A DNA stretch of 64,000 nt from Acidobacteriaceae bacterium (GTDB lineage Bacteria > Acidobacteriota > Terriglobia > Terriglobales > Acidobacteriaceae). The stretch lies in NCBI GenBank assembly GCA_025462885.1, contig JAOAPN010000005.1:124001-188000 (forward strand), in the 5' to 3' direction. The translations under genes and the position numbers were made by a program. Positions 1 through 8,413 of the stretch are shown piece after piece; positions within the stretch are counted from its first letter, which is position 1; every line of letters begins with the position of its first letter. The notes under the pieces were generated by a model, which was given only the letters and a program-made list of their open reading frames with translations, did no database searches and had not been told where the DNA came from.

Positions 1-22
1 GTTCGAGACAACAGGGCAGGAC

Positions 23-826
23 GTGGTTCAAGTACCGGAGTGGAAGCAATATGGATGGCTTCGGCATGGGTTCAGCACGCGCGCTGGGGGAGTTTCTACG
101 GTTTACTTGGTTTCCACGGGTGGGGGAGAGCTGAATCTGGGGTGGACCCGGGAGGACGATCCGGCGATGGTGGCGGAAAACCGGCGCAGGATCGTCGCGG
201 AGATGGGAGACGACCTCCGACTCGTAACGGTGCGGCAGGTGCACGGGGCGTCGGTACGCGCGGTGGGGGAGGAAGCTTTTCAGGGAGGACTGGAGACTGC
301 GGAGGGGAAGGCGGTTCTGGAGGGTGATGGTTTGATGACTCGAACCCCCGGAGTTTTGTTGGGAATCCAGACGGCGGACTGCGTCCCGGTGCTGGTGGTG
401 GACGTGCGACAGAGGGTGGTCGCGGCGCTCCATGCAGGGTGGCGAGGGACGGTCGCGCGGATTGTGGAGGAGGGTGTTGCGGTGATGTGTTCAGAGTACG
501 GGTCGCTGCCAGAGGACCTGGTGGGTGCGGTAGGTCCGAGCATCGGGGCTTGCTGTTACGGAGTGGGAGACGAGGTTCGCGGAAAGTTTGAGAGTGCCTT
601 TGGGTATGCGGATAAGTTGTTTGGAGGAGACTCGGGACTGCACCTTGATCTTTGGGAGGCGAATCGGCGGCAGTTGTTTGCTGCAGGATTATTGGAGGAG
701 AAGATCACTGTGGTGGGAGAATGTACGGCCTGCGCCCGAAACGGAGATGGAGGGCGAAGGTATTTTTCACACCGGGACGAGAAGGGGTTCGCCGGAAGAA
801 TGTTGAGCGTGGTGGGAGTGGTTTGA
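23..826 (+). CDS. pgeF: PgeF/YfiH-type peptidoglycan-editing / purine nucleoside phosphorylase (multicopper-oxidase-like fold)
   Basis: Cytoplasmic protein of the YfiH (DUF152) family; members are described as purine nucleoside phosphorylases, and E. coli PgeF edits muropeptide precursors. Visible family motifs in order are RQVHG, ADCVPVLVV, HAGWRGTV, a GPSIGACCY block and a C-terminal YFSHRDE. These carry the His/Cys metal-binding residues. The assigned GTG start is only the first start inside the window: the frame stays open to base 2, so the true start may lie left of the window and the gene may be 5'-partial. It is followed after a short gap by a convergent broken gene. Family assignment is secure; the exact biochemical role is from family knowledge. 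Confidence 0.9.
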   Translation: MVQVPEWKQYGWLRHGFSTRAGGVSTVYLVSTGGGELNLGWTREDDPAMVAENRRRIVAEMGDDLRLVTVRQVHGASVRAVGEEAFQGGLETAEGKAVLEGDGLMTRTPGVLLGIQTADCVPVLVVDVRQRVVAALHAGWRGTVARIVEEGVAVMCSEYGSLPEDLVGAVGPSIGACCYGVGDEVRGKFESAFGYADKLFGGDSGLHLDLWEANRRQLFAAGLLEEKITVVGECTACARNGDGGRRYFSHRDEKGFAGRMLSVVGVV

Positions 827-842
827 CATCTGGAAGCGCGAA

Positions 843-1794
843 CTAGCGTCGGTGGACGTGTTTGAGTGGTCCGGCGGGCAGGGCAGGCGGCGTGCGGTGG
901 GGCCACAGCCGGTGCGGGATAAGGTAGGTGAATCCTCCAAAGGTCTGCCAGGCGGTGGAGGTGGATGTCAGGCCGTGGTCGAAGCCGACGTCGAGGATCA
1001 GGTTGGGGCGGACCGCGTAGCCGAGGGTCCAGAGTGTCCCGACTGCATTGCTGCGTTGGTTGGGAGAGCCGTGGATCGTCGTTGTGACGAGGGGTTGGGT
1101 AAAGTGCCAAAGCTCTCCCGTAATCTCCAGCCTGTCGTGCAGGGCTTCGGAAAAGAGGTCGTGCGTAACGGAGAGAGTCTGGCCGTACTGCGCGCGGCGC
1201 ACAGGGTCGGCGGTCTGCTCGTTGAGGACGAAGTTGCTGTCGTAGTGAAACTCCCCCACGTCTCCGCTGATCAGAACAAGGGCTGACTGGTTGAAGCTGC
1301 CGATGTCGAGGTCGGGTGCTGTACCGGTGCGGACGCGATGAACGTACCCAACCGGGAGTGTGGGAACGAGGCCGGCTTCCTTAATAAGGAGTGCCTGAAC
1401 GCCAAGTTGGAGGTCGCCTGGGTCGCGTGTCGAATAAGCCGGGCCTGCCGTCGGGCGAGTGGTTCGCCTGCAGGAAGCCTTGTTCAAGCTGGATATAGCC
1501 GACAGGTGGGATGTGGGCCGGACTCGTAACAGTTGGGCGAGCCGGATTGGCTTCGGGGATTTGGACGGAGTCGGGTTTGGCGGTGGACTCGGCGTTGTCT
1601 GCCTCAACCGCAGTTACCCTTGCAGGATTGGGTGGAGTGCTTTTGGGGGATTGGGCGAAGCTCTGGATGGAGAGGCAAGCGAGGTACGTGATCGCAAGAA
1701 AGCTACGGCTCGCTCCACTGGGGGAGCGAACCTTGCTGAAATTTGACTGGGAGGGAGGGACGCGAGTTCGGGTAGTGCTCTTCAGGGAGGACAT
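843..1794 (-). pseudogene. Broken outer-membrane MetA-pathway-of-phenol-degradation-like protein
   Basis: Two minus-strand frames together make one secreted protein. The frame from 1794 carries a signal peptide ending at SFAQ and continues to IPPVGYIQLEQGFLQANHSP, then stops at 1381. The second frame, readable to 843, resumes with GDLQLGVQALLIKE and runs through GSFNQSALVLISGD, RRAQYGQTLSV and a C-terminal YLIPHRLW. Members I recall have several tens of residues between these two blocks, so the switch near 1425-1450 looks like a deletion that also shifted frame. It starts 3 bases after the HU gene stop and was probably co-transcribed with it. The family name is from recollection of beta-barrel proteins annotated as phenol-degradation MetA-like; function unproven. 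Confidence 0.65.
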
Positions 1795-1797
1795 CGA

Positions 1798-2136
1798 CTA
1801 CATAGCTGGGGGGTGATGGGGATCCACTTCAGCAGCAGCCTTCGGGGTAGCTTTGATTCCGGAGGGGTTAACAGAGTCACGCAACTCTTTGCTGGGTTTG
1901 AAGAAGGGAACGCGTTTGGCCGGTACATCCACCTTCTCGCCGGTCTTCGGGTTGCGGCCGATGCGGGCGTTGCGCTGCCGGGTACGGAAGCTGCCAAAGC
2001 CGCGAATTTCGATCTTATCTCCTGATTGGAGTGCACCGATGACGGACTCGAAGAGAGTGTCGACGATGATCTCTCCATCCCGGCGGGTGAGATCGCCCAG
2101 GCCGGTTACTTTGTCGACAAGGTCAGCTTTAGTCAT
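1798..2136 (-). CDS. HU/IHF family nucleoid DNA-binding protein
   Basis: A 112-residue histone-like protein. The N-terminal helices begin MTKADLVDKV, followed by the dimer core, the GFGSF signature at about residues 46-50, and the DNA-binding beta arm with GRNPKTGEKVDVPAK. It bends and compacts DNA as a dimer. About 20 residues at the C-terminus (Ala/Lys/Pro/His rich) exceed the usual ~90-residue length and are not part of the fold. The GDKIEIRGFG wording is closer to IHF-like members than to classical HU, but I cannot decide between them. The gene leads a likely two-gene unit with the broken barrel-protein gene immediately behind it. Confidence 0.93.
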   Translation of the reverse strand: MTKADLVDKVTGLGDLTRRDGEIIVDTLFESVIGALQSGDKIEIRGFGSFRTRQRNARIGRNPKTGEKVDVPAKRVPFFKPSKELRDSVNPSGIKATPKAAAEVDPHHPPAM

Positions 2137-2464
2137 AAGAAAAAGATCCTTTCGTGCGGGAACGTTGCACTTTCGGGATCGGAGAAACGGTTAAGGCAAC
2201 TCTGTGGTTCGTATGAACCGTTTCTCTCGTATCGCTCGGTGTTCTGTGGGTCCGCTATCCTACTGATTTTAGATGAGATCAAAGAGAGGAAGAACCACGG
2301 TGTTTTTCCCCAAGCTTCAAACCGCACTGATTCAGTAGGATGCAGAGGTCTGAGCAAAAGGATGTGACGCAGAACGAAAAAAAATAGCCGCGGGGGCGGC
2401 TATGTCCTTTTGCATCAAAGCGAAACTCTTCCCTGAGCGGCTGTAAACGGAGCTGGATGAGGAG
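2137..2464. other. Intergenic region between HU and sppA
   Basis: Both flanking genes lie on the minus strand. This 328-base stretch must hold the HU promoter and the sppA terminator (given separately). No further gene is supported; the frames on both strands lack family features. Confidence 0.6.
2377..2403 (-). terminator. Rho-independent terminator behind sppA
   Basis: The perfect 8-bp inverted repeat ATAGCCGC / GCGGCTAT (2384-2391 and 2396-2403) encloses GGGG. On the minus strand it is followed by a run of eight T. It sits about 60 bases after the sppA stop, in the right direction for that gene. Confidence 0.8.
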
Positions 2465-3520
2465 TTACTTCCACATGAAATAGAAGCCCGGCGCATGATT
2501 CAGGAACTGGCTCGGGTTCGGGAAAAGATCTTCCGAATCGGAAAGCGCGGCGATAAGTCCCCGTTTGTCTTTGTTGGGGCGAACGATCGAGGGTTCGCCG
2601 GAGATGCCGACGTCCTTCGCAGTGTCCATCAGCGCAATGCGAAAGCCGCCGACCTTGTCGATCAGACCCAGTGAGAGGGACTGTTGGCCGGTCCAGACCT
2701 GTCCGGTGGCGAGCGGTTTGATCTTTTCGTCGGTGGTATGGCGACCGGACGCGACGTCATGGATGAACTGGGTGTACATGTTATCGACCAGACCCTGAAA
2801 GTACGCCTGCTCCTGTGGGGTGACGTCGTGGGTCGGGTCGCCGGCGTCTTTCAGCTCTCCGGCGTGGATAACGATGGCTTTGAGCTTGGCCCAGCGATAG
2901 AGTTCGCCGTAGTTGGTCCATTCCATGATAACGCCGATGGAGCCAACGACGGACGCGTCGTTGGCATAGATCCTGTCGCAGGCACTGGCAATGTAATACG
3001 CTCCGGAGGCTCCGACCGACTCGACGGACGCGATGATCTTTTTGTGCTTCTCCTGGCGGATGCGGAGCACCTCGTGGTAGACCTCTTGCGAGGCCGCCGC
3101 GCCGCCGCCCGGCGAGTTGATGTGCAGGATGATGGCTTTGACGGAGGAGTCGTCCCCGAACTTGCGGAGTTGGGTGTCGATCTTATCGGCGTCCATAATC
3201 ACGCCGTCGATGTCGAGCACGGCAATCTGGCTGGAGCCGAGTTTGAGGCCGGAAGAAGAGCCTCCGTTCAAGGAACGCATGGTGGCCCAGACCATCAGGG
3301 TCATAACGATGAAGATCGCAGCGACGGAACCGCCGATGACGGAGATATAAAACCATGCGGAGCGGTGAGGACGCGGCGGCATGCCATACGGATTCGCTTG
3401 AGCGTATTGGTTTGTCGCATAAGGGTACGGAGGATAGGGTGACGGCTGGGCGGCGTAGGGTCCGGGATACGGTTGGCCGTAAGGCGGCGGGGTAGGCTGG
3501 GGCTTAAAATCTTCCGTCAT
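2465..3520 (-). CDS. sppA: Signal peptide peptidase SppA (single-domain, S49 family)
   Basis: Membrane serine protease that degrades remnant signal peptides after secretion. The first ~50 residues are an unusual cytoplasmic Pro/Tyr/Gln-rich tail. One membrane segment follows at about 55-80, then the S49 protease domain. The Ser/Lys dyad is visible as GASGAYY (Ser172) and GELKDAG (Lys224); the 52-residue spacing matches the Bacillus-type short SppA. The 351-residue length is the single-domain form, not the ~620-residue E. coli double form. It is transcribed alone between the HU unit and a divergent glycosyltransferase gene. Confidence 0.93.
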   Translation of the reverse strand: MTEDFKPQPTPPPYGQPYPGPYAAQPSPYPPYPYATNQYAQANPYGMPPRPHRSAWFYISVIGGSVAAIFIVMTLMVWATMRSLNGGSSSGLKLGSSQIAVLDIDGVIMDADKIDTQLRKFGDDSSVKAIILHINSPGGGAAASQEVYHEVLRIRQEKHKKIIASVESVGASGAYYIASACDRIYANDASVVGSIGVIMEWTNYGELYRWAKLKAIVIHAGELKDAGDPTHDVTPQEQAYFQGLVDNMYTQFIHDVASGRHTTDEKIKPLATGQVWTGQQSLSLGLIDKVGGFRIALMDTAKDVGISGEPSIVRPNKDKRGLIAALSDSEDLFPNPSQFLNHAPGFYFMWK

Positions 3521-3723
3521 GCAAAGGAGTGTAGCAAAGGCGCGGGATGGGGATATGGGAGCGGTATGCTGAGAGGGCGGGGAGAGGGCGGCAGGTGTCC
3601 CGCGCTAAAAAGAATTGCCACGAAATCGATGGTGAGGCGTCCAATAGTTACAGTATGATGAAGCGCGGGAAGTACCGCTGACACGCATTTTCCCTCGGCT
3701 TCCAGAAAGATTCGGCGAAATAC

Positions 3724-4539
3724 ATGGCGCACCCGCAATTGAGTATCGTAATTCCCGCTTACAACGAAAGTGCACGCATTGAGGCGACCCTGGAACGGGT
3801 GATGAGTTGCGTGGCCGAGCAGGAGTGGGACGCCGAAGTTCTGGTGGTGGACGACGGCTCCAAGGACGACACGGCGGCCATTGTAGAGCGTTGGATGAGC
3901 GTTCATCCGCGGCTTCACCTGGTGAAGAACCCCGGGAACCGTGGCAAAGGATATTCCGTCCGGAACGGCCTGCTGCAGGCCGCGGGCGAGGTAGTGATGT
4001 TTACGGACGCCGACCTCTCCGCTCCGATGGAAGAGGCAGAACGGCTGATGGCGGCGATCGCCGACGGAGCCGATGTGGCAATCGGATCGCGCTGGATGGA
4101 TCGCACCCGGCAGACGATTCATCAGCCTCTGTACCGGCAGTTCTTCGGGCGATGTTTCAACTGGTTTACGCGGACGGTGATGGGCCTACCGTTCAAGGAT
4201 ACCCAGTGCGGCTTCAAGGCGTTCAAGCGCGAGGCGGCCCAGATCATATTTCGGCTACAGACGATCGAGCGTTGGGGATTTGATCCTGAAATTCTATTTA
4301 TCGCGCGCAAGTTGAAGTACACAGTGCGCGAGGTTCCTGTGACCTGGGGCCACGACGAACGCAGCCGGATGAGTTACCTGAAGGACGGCATGAAGATGCT
4401 GGAAGAGATGGCTGTGATTCGAGCCAACTCGGTGCGCGGGCGGTATGACGAGGCGATCGCCGCGATGAAAGACACGAGCACGATGGTGACTCCCCAGGTC
4501 GAGCATGTCGTGAAGGTAAGCGCCGAGGTCGGGCGTTAG
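3724..4539 (+). CDS. Family 2 glycosyltransferase, dolichyl-phosphate beta-glucosyltransferase-like
   Basis: A 271-residue GT-A glycosyltransferase. It opens with LSIVIPAYNE, then VVDDGS (43-46), NRGKGYSVRNG and the metal-binding FTDADLSAP (DAD at 95-97). The acceptor-side block DTQCGFKAFKR and the RWGFDPE motif are typical of the polyprenyl/dolichyl-phosphate glucosyltransferase subgroup. It probably moves a sugar from a nucleotide donor to a lipid phosphate at the inner membrane face. No C-terminal membrane segments are present. The ATG start gives the full N-terminal strand. It may be expressed with the downstream proline dehydrogenase gene, about 105 bases later. Donor and acceptor cannot be told from sequence. 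Confidence 0.9.
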   Translation: MAHPQLSIVIPAYNESARIEATLERVMSCVAEQEWDAEVLVVDDGSKDDTAAIVERWMSVHPRLHLVKNPGNRGKGYSVRNGLLQAAGEVVMFTDADLSAPMEEAERLMAAIADGADVAIGSRWMDRTRQTIHQPLYRQFFGRCFNWFTRTVMGLPFKDTQCGFKAFKREAAQIIFRLQTIERWGFDPEILFIARKLKYTVREVPVTWGHDERSRMSYLKDGMKMLEEMAVIRANSVRGRYDEAIAAMKDTSTMVTPQVEHVVKVSAEVGR

Positions 4540-4644
4540 GCTTCGTTCATCAATCTGACTTGAGTGACCCCGACTTGAGGGAATAGACGTGGGAGAATAC
4601 TTGCTGGAGCTCTCGCTGGAGAGCCGGATCAGGGGTATTGTCTT

Positions 4645-5559
4645 TTGTTGCGATCGTTGTTCATAGCACTCTCTCAAAATAAGAAGTTACGTGCGTTTTC
4701 TGAACGTTCCACCATGGGACGCAAGTTGTCTGGCCGATTCGTCGCCGGAATGACGGTGGATGAGGCGCTGGCTGCCTGTGAAGCGGTGAACCGCGAAGGG
4801 ATTGCGGTGAGCCTGGACTCGCTGGGCGAGAGCGTGACGACTGAAGCCGAGGCACGGGCCAGCGCGGCGATCTATCACCGGTTGCTGGATGCGATTGCCG
4901 ACAGGAAACTGAACGCCAACGTAAGCGTAAAGCTGTCGCAGATGGGAATGGACTTCGACCAGCAGCTTGCGGAGCGGATCGTGGGTGAGATGGTGGAGCA
5001 CGCCGCAGCCGCGGACTCTTTCGTACGGATCGATATGGAAGGCACGCCTTATACCGAAGTTACGATTGCGATGACGGAGCGGCTGTTTGAGCGCTATCCG
5101 ACCCGTGTCGGGACGGTGCTGCAGGCTTATCTTTACCGGACGGCGGCGGACGTGGAGCGGCTGTTGGGGCAGGGAATCCGGATACGCCTTTGCAAGGGTG
5201 CTTACAAAGAAGGGCCGGAGCATGCCTATCCCTCCAAGGAAGATGTCGATGCGAACTATGTAAAGCTGATGAAGCGGATGGTTCGGTCGGGGGTATTCTG
5301 CGGGATCGCCACGCATGATGAGACCATCGTCGATGCTCTCCGTAAGTTTGTAGGGGAGCAGGGCATGGACAAGAGCGCCTTTGAATTTCAGATGCTCTAC
5401 GGAGTGAGGCGGGATTTGCAGCGCAAACTGGCGAAGGAAGGGTTTGGAGTGCGGGTCTACATTCCGTTTGGAACGGAATGGTATCCCTACTTCATGCGGC
5501 GTTTGGCAGAGCGGCCTGCGAATGTCTTATTCCTGGCGAAGAACTTCTTCAAGAATTAG
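4645..5559 (+). CDS. Monofunctional proline dehydrogenase (PutA/PRODH type)
   Basis: FAD enzyme oxidising L-proline to pyrroline-5-carboxylate and passing electrons to the quinone pool. The 304-residue TIM-barrel shows VSVKLSQMG, the RIDMEG strand, VLQAYLYRT, the RLCKGAYKE motif, IATHD, FEFQMLYG and the substrate-binding PYFMRRLAERPAN near the C-terminus. It lacks the aldehyde dehydrogenase half of long PutA proteins, so a separate P5C dehydrogenase is needed elsewhere. The chosen start is TTG; an internal Met at residue 24 (MGRKLSG) is an alternative. A strong terminator lies right behind the stop. Confidence 0.93.
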   Translation: MLRSLFIALSQNKKLRAFSERSTMGRKLSGRFVAGMTVDEALAACEAVNREGIAVSLDSLGESVTTEAEARASAAIYHRLLDAIADRKLNANVSVKLSQMGMDFDQQLAERIVGEMVEHAAAADSFVRIDMEGTPYTEVTIAMTERLFERYPTRVGTVLQAYLYRTAADVERLLGQGIRIRLCKGAYKEGPEHAYPSKEDVDANYVKLMKRMVRSGVFCGIATHDETIVDALRKFVGEQGMDKSAFEFQMLYGVRRDLQRKLAKEGFGVRVYIPFGTEWYPYFMRRLAERPANVLFLAKNFFKN

Positions 5560-5581
5560 CCGATACAACTAAAGCAGAAGA

Positions 5582-5617
5582 AAAAGAACGCCCAGTCCTT
5601 GGACTGGGCGTTCTTTT
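5582..5617. terminator. Bidirectional rho-independent terminator
   Basis: A perfect 17-bp inverted repeat (5582-5598 and 5601-5617, arm AAAAGAACGCCCAGTCC) with a two-base TT centre, flanked by A and T runs. It lies between the convergent proline dehydrogenase and thioredoxin-like genes and can end transcripts from both sides. Confidence 0.93.
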
Positions 5618-5645
5618 GTTATCTGTTATCGCGCAGGAAATCGAC

Positions 5646-6896
5646 TTATCGAGCGAGGGTAGCGCTCTGAACCGGGGCGGGTTCGCTGAGCAGATGTTCG
5701 ATCAGTTCCGTGACCTCATGCTTCAGCGCCTGATTCGCGGCTGGGTTGCCGGGTCCGGCGAAGCCTGCGTGGATCTCCTTCACCTTACCGTCGCGGCCAA
5801 GGAAGAGGGAGGTCGGCCAGCAGTTGAGATTATTGGCCTGGGTGATCTTCTCTTCGAGTTGATCGGTCGTGCCGCCGAGCAGCACGGTGTAAGGAATATG
5901 GTAGCGGGCGATAAAGGCGCGGAGGCGGTTCGGATCCTTGAGCTGATCTTCTTCTTCGAACGAGAGGTTCACGACCTCCAGGCCCTTGGAGTGGAACTTG
6001 TTATACAGCTCGACGAGGAACGGAGCTTCGTCGTGGCAGTTCGGGCACCAGGATCCACCGATAGCGACGATGACAACCTTGCCGTCGAACTTGGGGTCCG
6101 TATTGGAGACGGTCTTTCCTGCGAGGTCCGGGAAGCTGAAGGTGAAGCGGGCGTTCGGATCTTTGATGGTCGTCTGCTGAGCCGTGTCGGTGGGGGGAGC
6201 GAGGTTTTCTTTACGGGCGACGGCCGGGCGGCGAGCGACGAGAGGTTCGGCGGTGGCGGCCAGCAAGTTGGTGACGACGAGGGTACCGTCAGTCTGCGGG
6301 GCAATGCCGTAAAGAGCCGGGCCGGCCGCGGTGAAGTGACTTACCTGGAACGCTTCGCCAGGTTGAGCGACGACTCCGTAGAGCGCGCCGGTGTCTCCAT
6401 CGATGCGCTGGATCACGGCGCGGACGGAGGCTGAAGGCGCATCGGATTTTGCGAGGCCAAGCTGCCAGGCGGATTCACCCTTGGAGCTCTTGACTGCGAT
6501 CTCCCAATCGCCGAGGACCTTCGGGTCGTCGAGCTTCGCGGCCGGAGTGAGTTCGGCGTGGTGCAGCGAGATGGGGAAAAAGCCGCCGCGCTTCCCGCCG
6601 AAATTGCCCGTCAGCGTATCGTCCTGCAGGGTCGCGTCGAGCGTGCGGGCGTAGTAGTTGAAGGTGAGGAGAAGATGCCCGTCGGTGAAGGTGGCGGAGG
6701 TGGCAGGCGTACTGTCTGTTCCGTTCAGTAGCGCGGCCTCAAGATGGCTGGAAGTCCCGGTGATCTTCAGCGAGACGGGAACCGACTGGCCCTTGGCGGT
6801 CGCGGTGCCCTGCCACGTACCGATAATGGTAGGCTTCGGCGCGGAGTAGGCGAGGGTAGAGACGGACAGCAGGAAAAAGCCGGCAAGGAGCTTCAT
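5646..6896 (-). CDS. Secreted TlpA-like thiol-disulfide oxidoreductase with long N-terminal domain
   Basis: A 416-residue exported redoxin. A signal peptide covers about residues 1-19 (cleavage after AYSA). Residues 20-230 form a beta-rich region beginning IIGTWQG, and the thioredoxin/AhpC-TSA domain occupies about 245-405. The redox pair is in GSWCPNC (Cys284, Cys287), preceded by GKVVIVAIGG. The cis-proline region appears as NCWPTSLF. The long N-terminal half is common in acidobacterial and Bacteroidetes TlpA-like proteins and may bind substrate (inference). The role is probably disulfide reduction in the periplasm. It is transcribed alone, convergent with the proline dehydrogenase gene. 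Confidence 0.88.
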   Translation of the reverse strand: MKLLAGFFLLSVSTLAYSAPKPTIIGTWQGTATAKGQSVPVSLKITGTSSHLEAALLNGTDSTPATSATFTDGHLLLTFNYYARTLDATLQDDTLTGNFGGKRGGFFPISLHHAELTPAAKLDDPKVLGDWEIAVKSSKGESAWQLGLAKSDAPSASVRAVIQRIDGDTGALYGVVAQPGEAFQVSHFTAAGPALYGIAPQTDGTLVVTNLLAATAEPLVARRPAVARKENLAPPTDTAQQTTIKDPNARFTFSFPDLAGKTVSNTDPKFDGKVVIVAIGGSWCPNCHDEAPFLVELYNKFHSKGLEVVNLSFEEEDQLKDPNRLRAFIARYHIPYTVLLGGTTDQLEEKITQANNLNCWPTSLFLGRDGKVKEIHAGFAGPGNPAANQALKHEVTELIEHLLSEPAPVQSATLAR

Positions 6897-7094
6897 GCAA
6901 GGACTCGATTCTATTGTTGGGAGAAGTTTTGAAACGATGCGCGCGTGGTTAGCGGGTGTGACACACGTCTGCGCAGGCCGGCGTTAGGCAGCGGCAACAA
7001 CAGAAGTGGAGACGGGTCATCACAAATATCAGTCTAGGTCGATTGAAAGCGAAGGTCAAGGGGAGACACGGTAGGACACGATTGCATAAAAACG

Positions 7095-7715
7095 CTACTT
7101 GCCGGCGTTGACAGAGTCGGCGTTGCGCTGGACGGGAAGGTAAGGCTCGACAGCCAGGAGGCTGGAGAGGGTGGAACGCTCCTGGTCGGAAAACTGGCCG
7201 CGAATGCGGTCGGAGCCGAGAATCGTCTGGCGCTGCTGGTCGGGCATCTCGCGCAGGTCGCGGAAGGCACGGGCGACGAGTCGGCGACGATCCACCGGGA
7301 GGTCGCGGAGTTGCCGCATGGCGGCACCAACCTGCTGCCGCTGGGGCTGGGTCAGATGCTCCATCGCTTCATTGCGCTCGAGGATGCGGCGACGCTGCTC
7401 ATCAGGCATGCTGTTGAGCTGGGTCAGACGGTCCAGCATGCGTTGCTGGGTCTGCTGGGGAAGCTGCCGGAAGCCGGGCTCACTCTGAAGCGCAGAGTGC
7501 TGTTGCGACAAAGGCAGGCTGCGATGACGGTCCATCCACTGCGCAAGATGTTCCTGATTTTGGCGTGGCCCTACAGTGGAGCGGGGCGCACCATTATTTC
7601 TTGGAGGGCCGACAGATTTCATCTGCGCGCTGTAGGCAAAACTGGCGCACATCAAGGTAAGCGCAGCAAAGCACTCTGGGAAGCGGTGGCGTCGGGATTG
7701 GACGTGAAGCTTCAT
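7095..7715 (-). CDS. DUF3106 exported protein
   Basis: A 206-residue protein with an N-terminal signal/anchor (cleavage after SFAYSA) and a helical body of Leu/Gln/Arg-rich repeats such as RMLDRLTQLNSMPDEQRRRIL and related heptad-like units (MPDQQRQTIL, LPVDRRRLV). This repeated Gln-Arg helical pattern is typical of DUF3106. The general shape recalls CpxP/Spy-type periplasmic sensors, but homology is not shown. It is the third gene behind an ECF sigma factor and its zinc anti-sigma factor, so it may be a periplasmic part of that stress circuit (inference). Confidence 0.82.
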   Translation of the reverse strand: MKLHVQSRRHRFPECFAALTLMCASFAYSAQMKSVGPPRNNGAPRSTVGPRQNQEHLAQWMDRHRSLPLSQQHSALQSEPGFRQLPQQTQQRMLDRLTQLNSMPDEQRRRILERNEAMEHLTQPQRQQVGAAMRQLRDLPVDRRRLVARAFRDLREMPDQQRQTILGSDRIRGQFSDQERSTLSSLLAVEPYLPVQRNADSVNAGK

Positions 7716-7809
7716 GGAATTTGGGTCATGCCGAGCCTGAAGCCCGGAAATGACAGGATACTGCGTGCGGGACCTATCTTAGGATAATTTTGCGATGGCG
7801 CCTCTCTAA

Positions 7810-8310
7810 CTAAGTGACTGGAGTGGCACCGTCATCTTCGCCAGAGCTGTCATCGAGAAGTTGGTCCATCGTCTGAAGCACCAGATCTTCCTTATCCAGG
7901 GTCTGAAGATCCTTCACTGTGGCAGAGGTCTGTACCGGCGCGTGCGTACGTCCGACGTTGATCGCTGTTGTTCCGCCACCGACGATCAGAGCCAGGGCCA
8001 TCGCTCCGGCGAAGGCAGGGCGGAACTGGCGGCTTGTATTGAAGAGCAGGCGCGAGCGAAGACGTTCAAACCAACCGGCCGGCGGGGCAGCCTGCTCCTC
8101 CCGGATGCGAACCGCGAGCTTCTGATCGAAGTAAGCAGAAGGCTCGGGGGCGTTCCAGGTATCGAGCAGGTCGAAGGTCGACTGCAGGGCGGTGAACTCC
8201 ACGTTGCAGGCAGCGCAGCCTTTCAGATGTGCGCGTGCCGCAGAGTTCCCGGGCGCAGTGGGGTCGAGCAGGAGATCCGGCAAAGCAGCTTGGCAGGTTT
8301 TGCAGTTCAT
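7810..8310 (-). CDS. Membrane-anchored zinc-type anti-sigma factor
   Basis: A 166-residue protein. The N-terminal ZAS zinc motif is visible as Cys3/Cys6 with His28, Cys32 and Cys35 (HLKGCAAC, the H-x3-C-x2-C signature). One membrane segment follows at about residues 97-119 (AFAGAMALALIVGGG), then a short extracytoplasmic tail rich in Asp/Leu. It should hold the upstream-encoded ECF sigma factor at the membrane and release it on an envelope signal. The gap to the sigma gene is about 100 bases, same strand. Confidence 0.88.
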   Translation of the reverse strand: MNCKTCQAALPDLLLDPTAPGNSAARAHLKGCAACNVEFTALQSTFDLLDTWNAPEPSAYFDQKLAVRIREEQAAPPAGWFERLRSRLLFNTSRQFRPAFAGAMALALIVGGGTTAINVGRTHAPVQTSATVKDLQTLDKEDLVLQTMDQLLDDSSGEDDGATPVT

Positions 8311-8413
8311 AATGTCCCTTTCCTGATTCTTTGGCTGAGGTGCGACTGCTTTGATTCGGGGGCGATGCCATCGCCTCTTGTATCGCCCAGCAGCTTTGCT
8401 GGGACGTGCGGTG

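Noticed and set aside
2684-3442. Long plus-strand frame antisense to sppA
   Set aside because: Shadow of a well-supported gene; residue composition is low-complexity.
5478-6434. Long plus-strand frame antisense to the thioredoxin-like gene
   Set aside because: No domain text; the minus-strand frame carries a signal peptide and a clear WCPNC motif, and it ends at a shared terminator.
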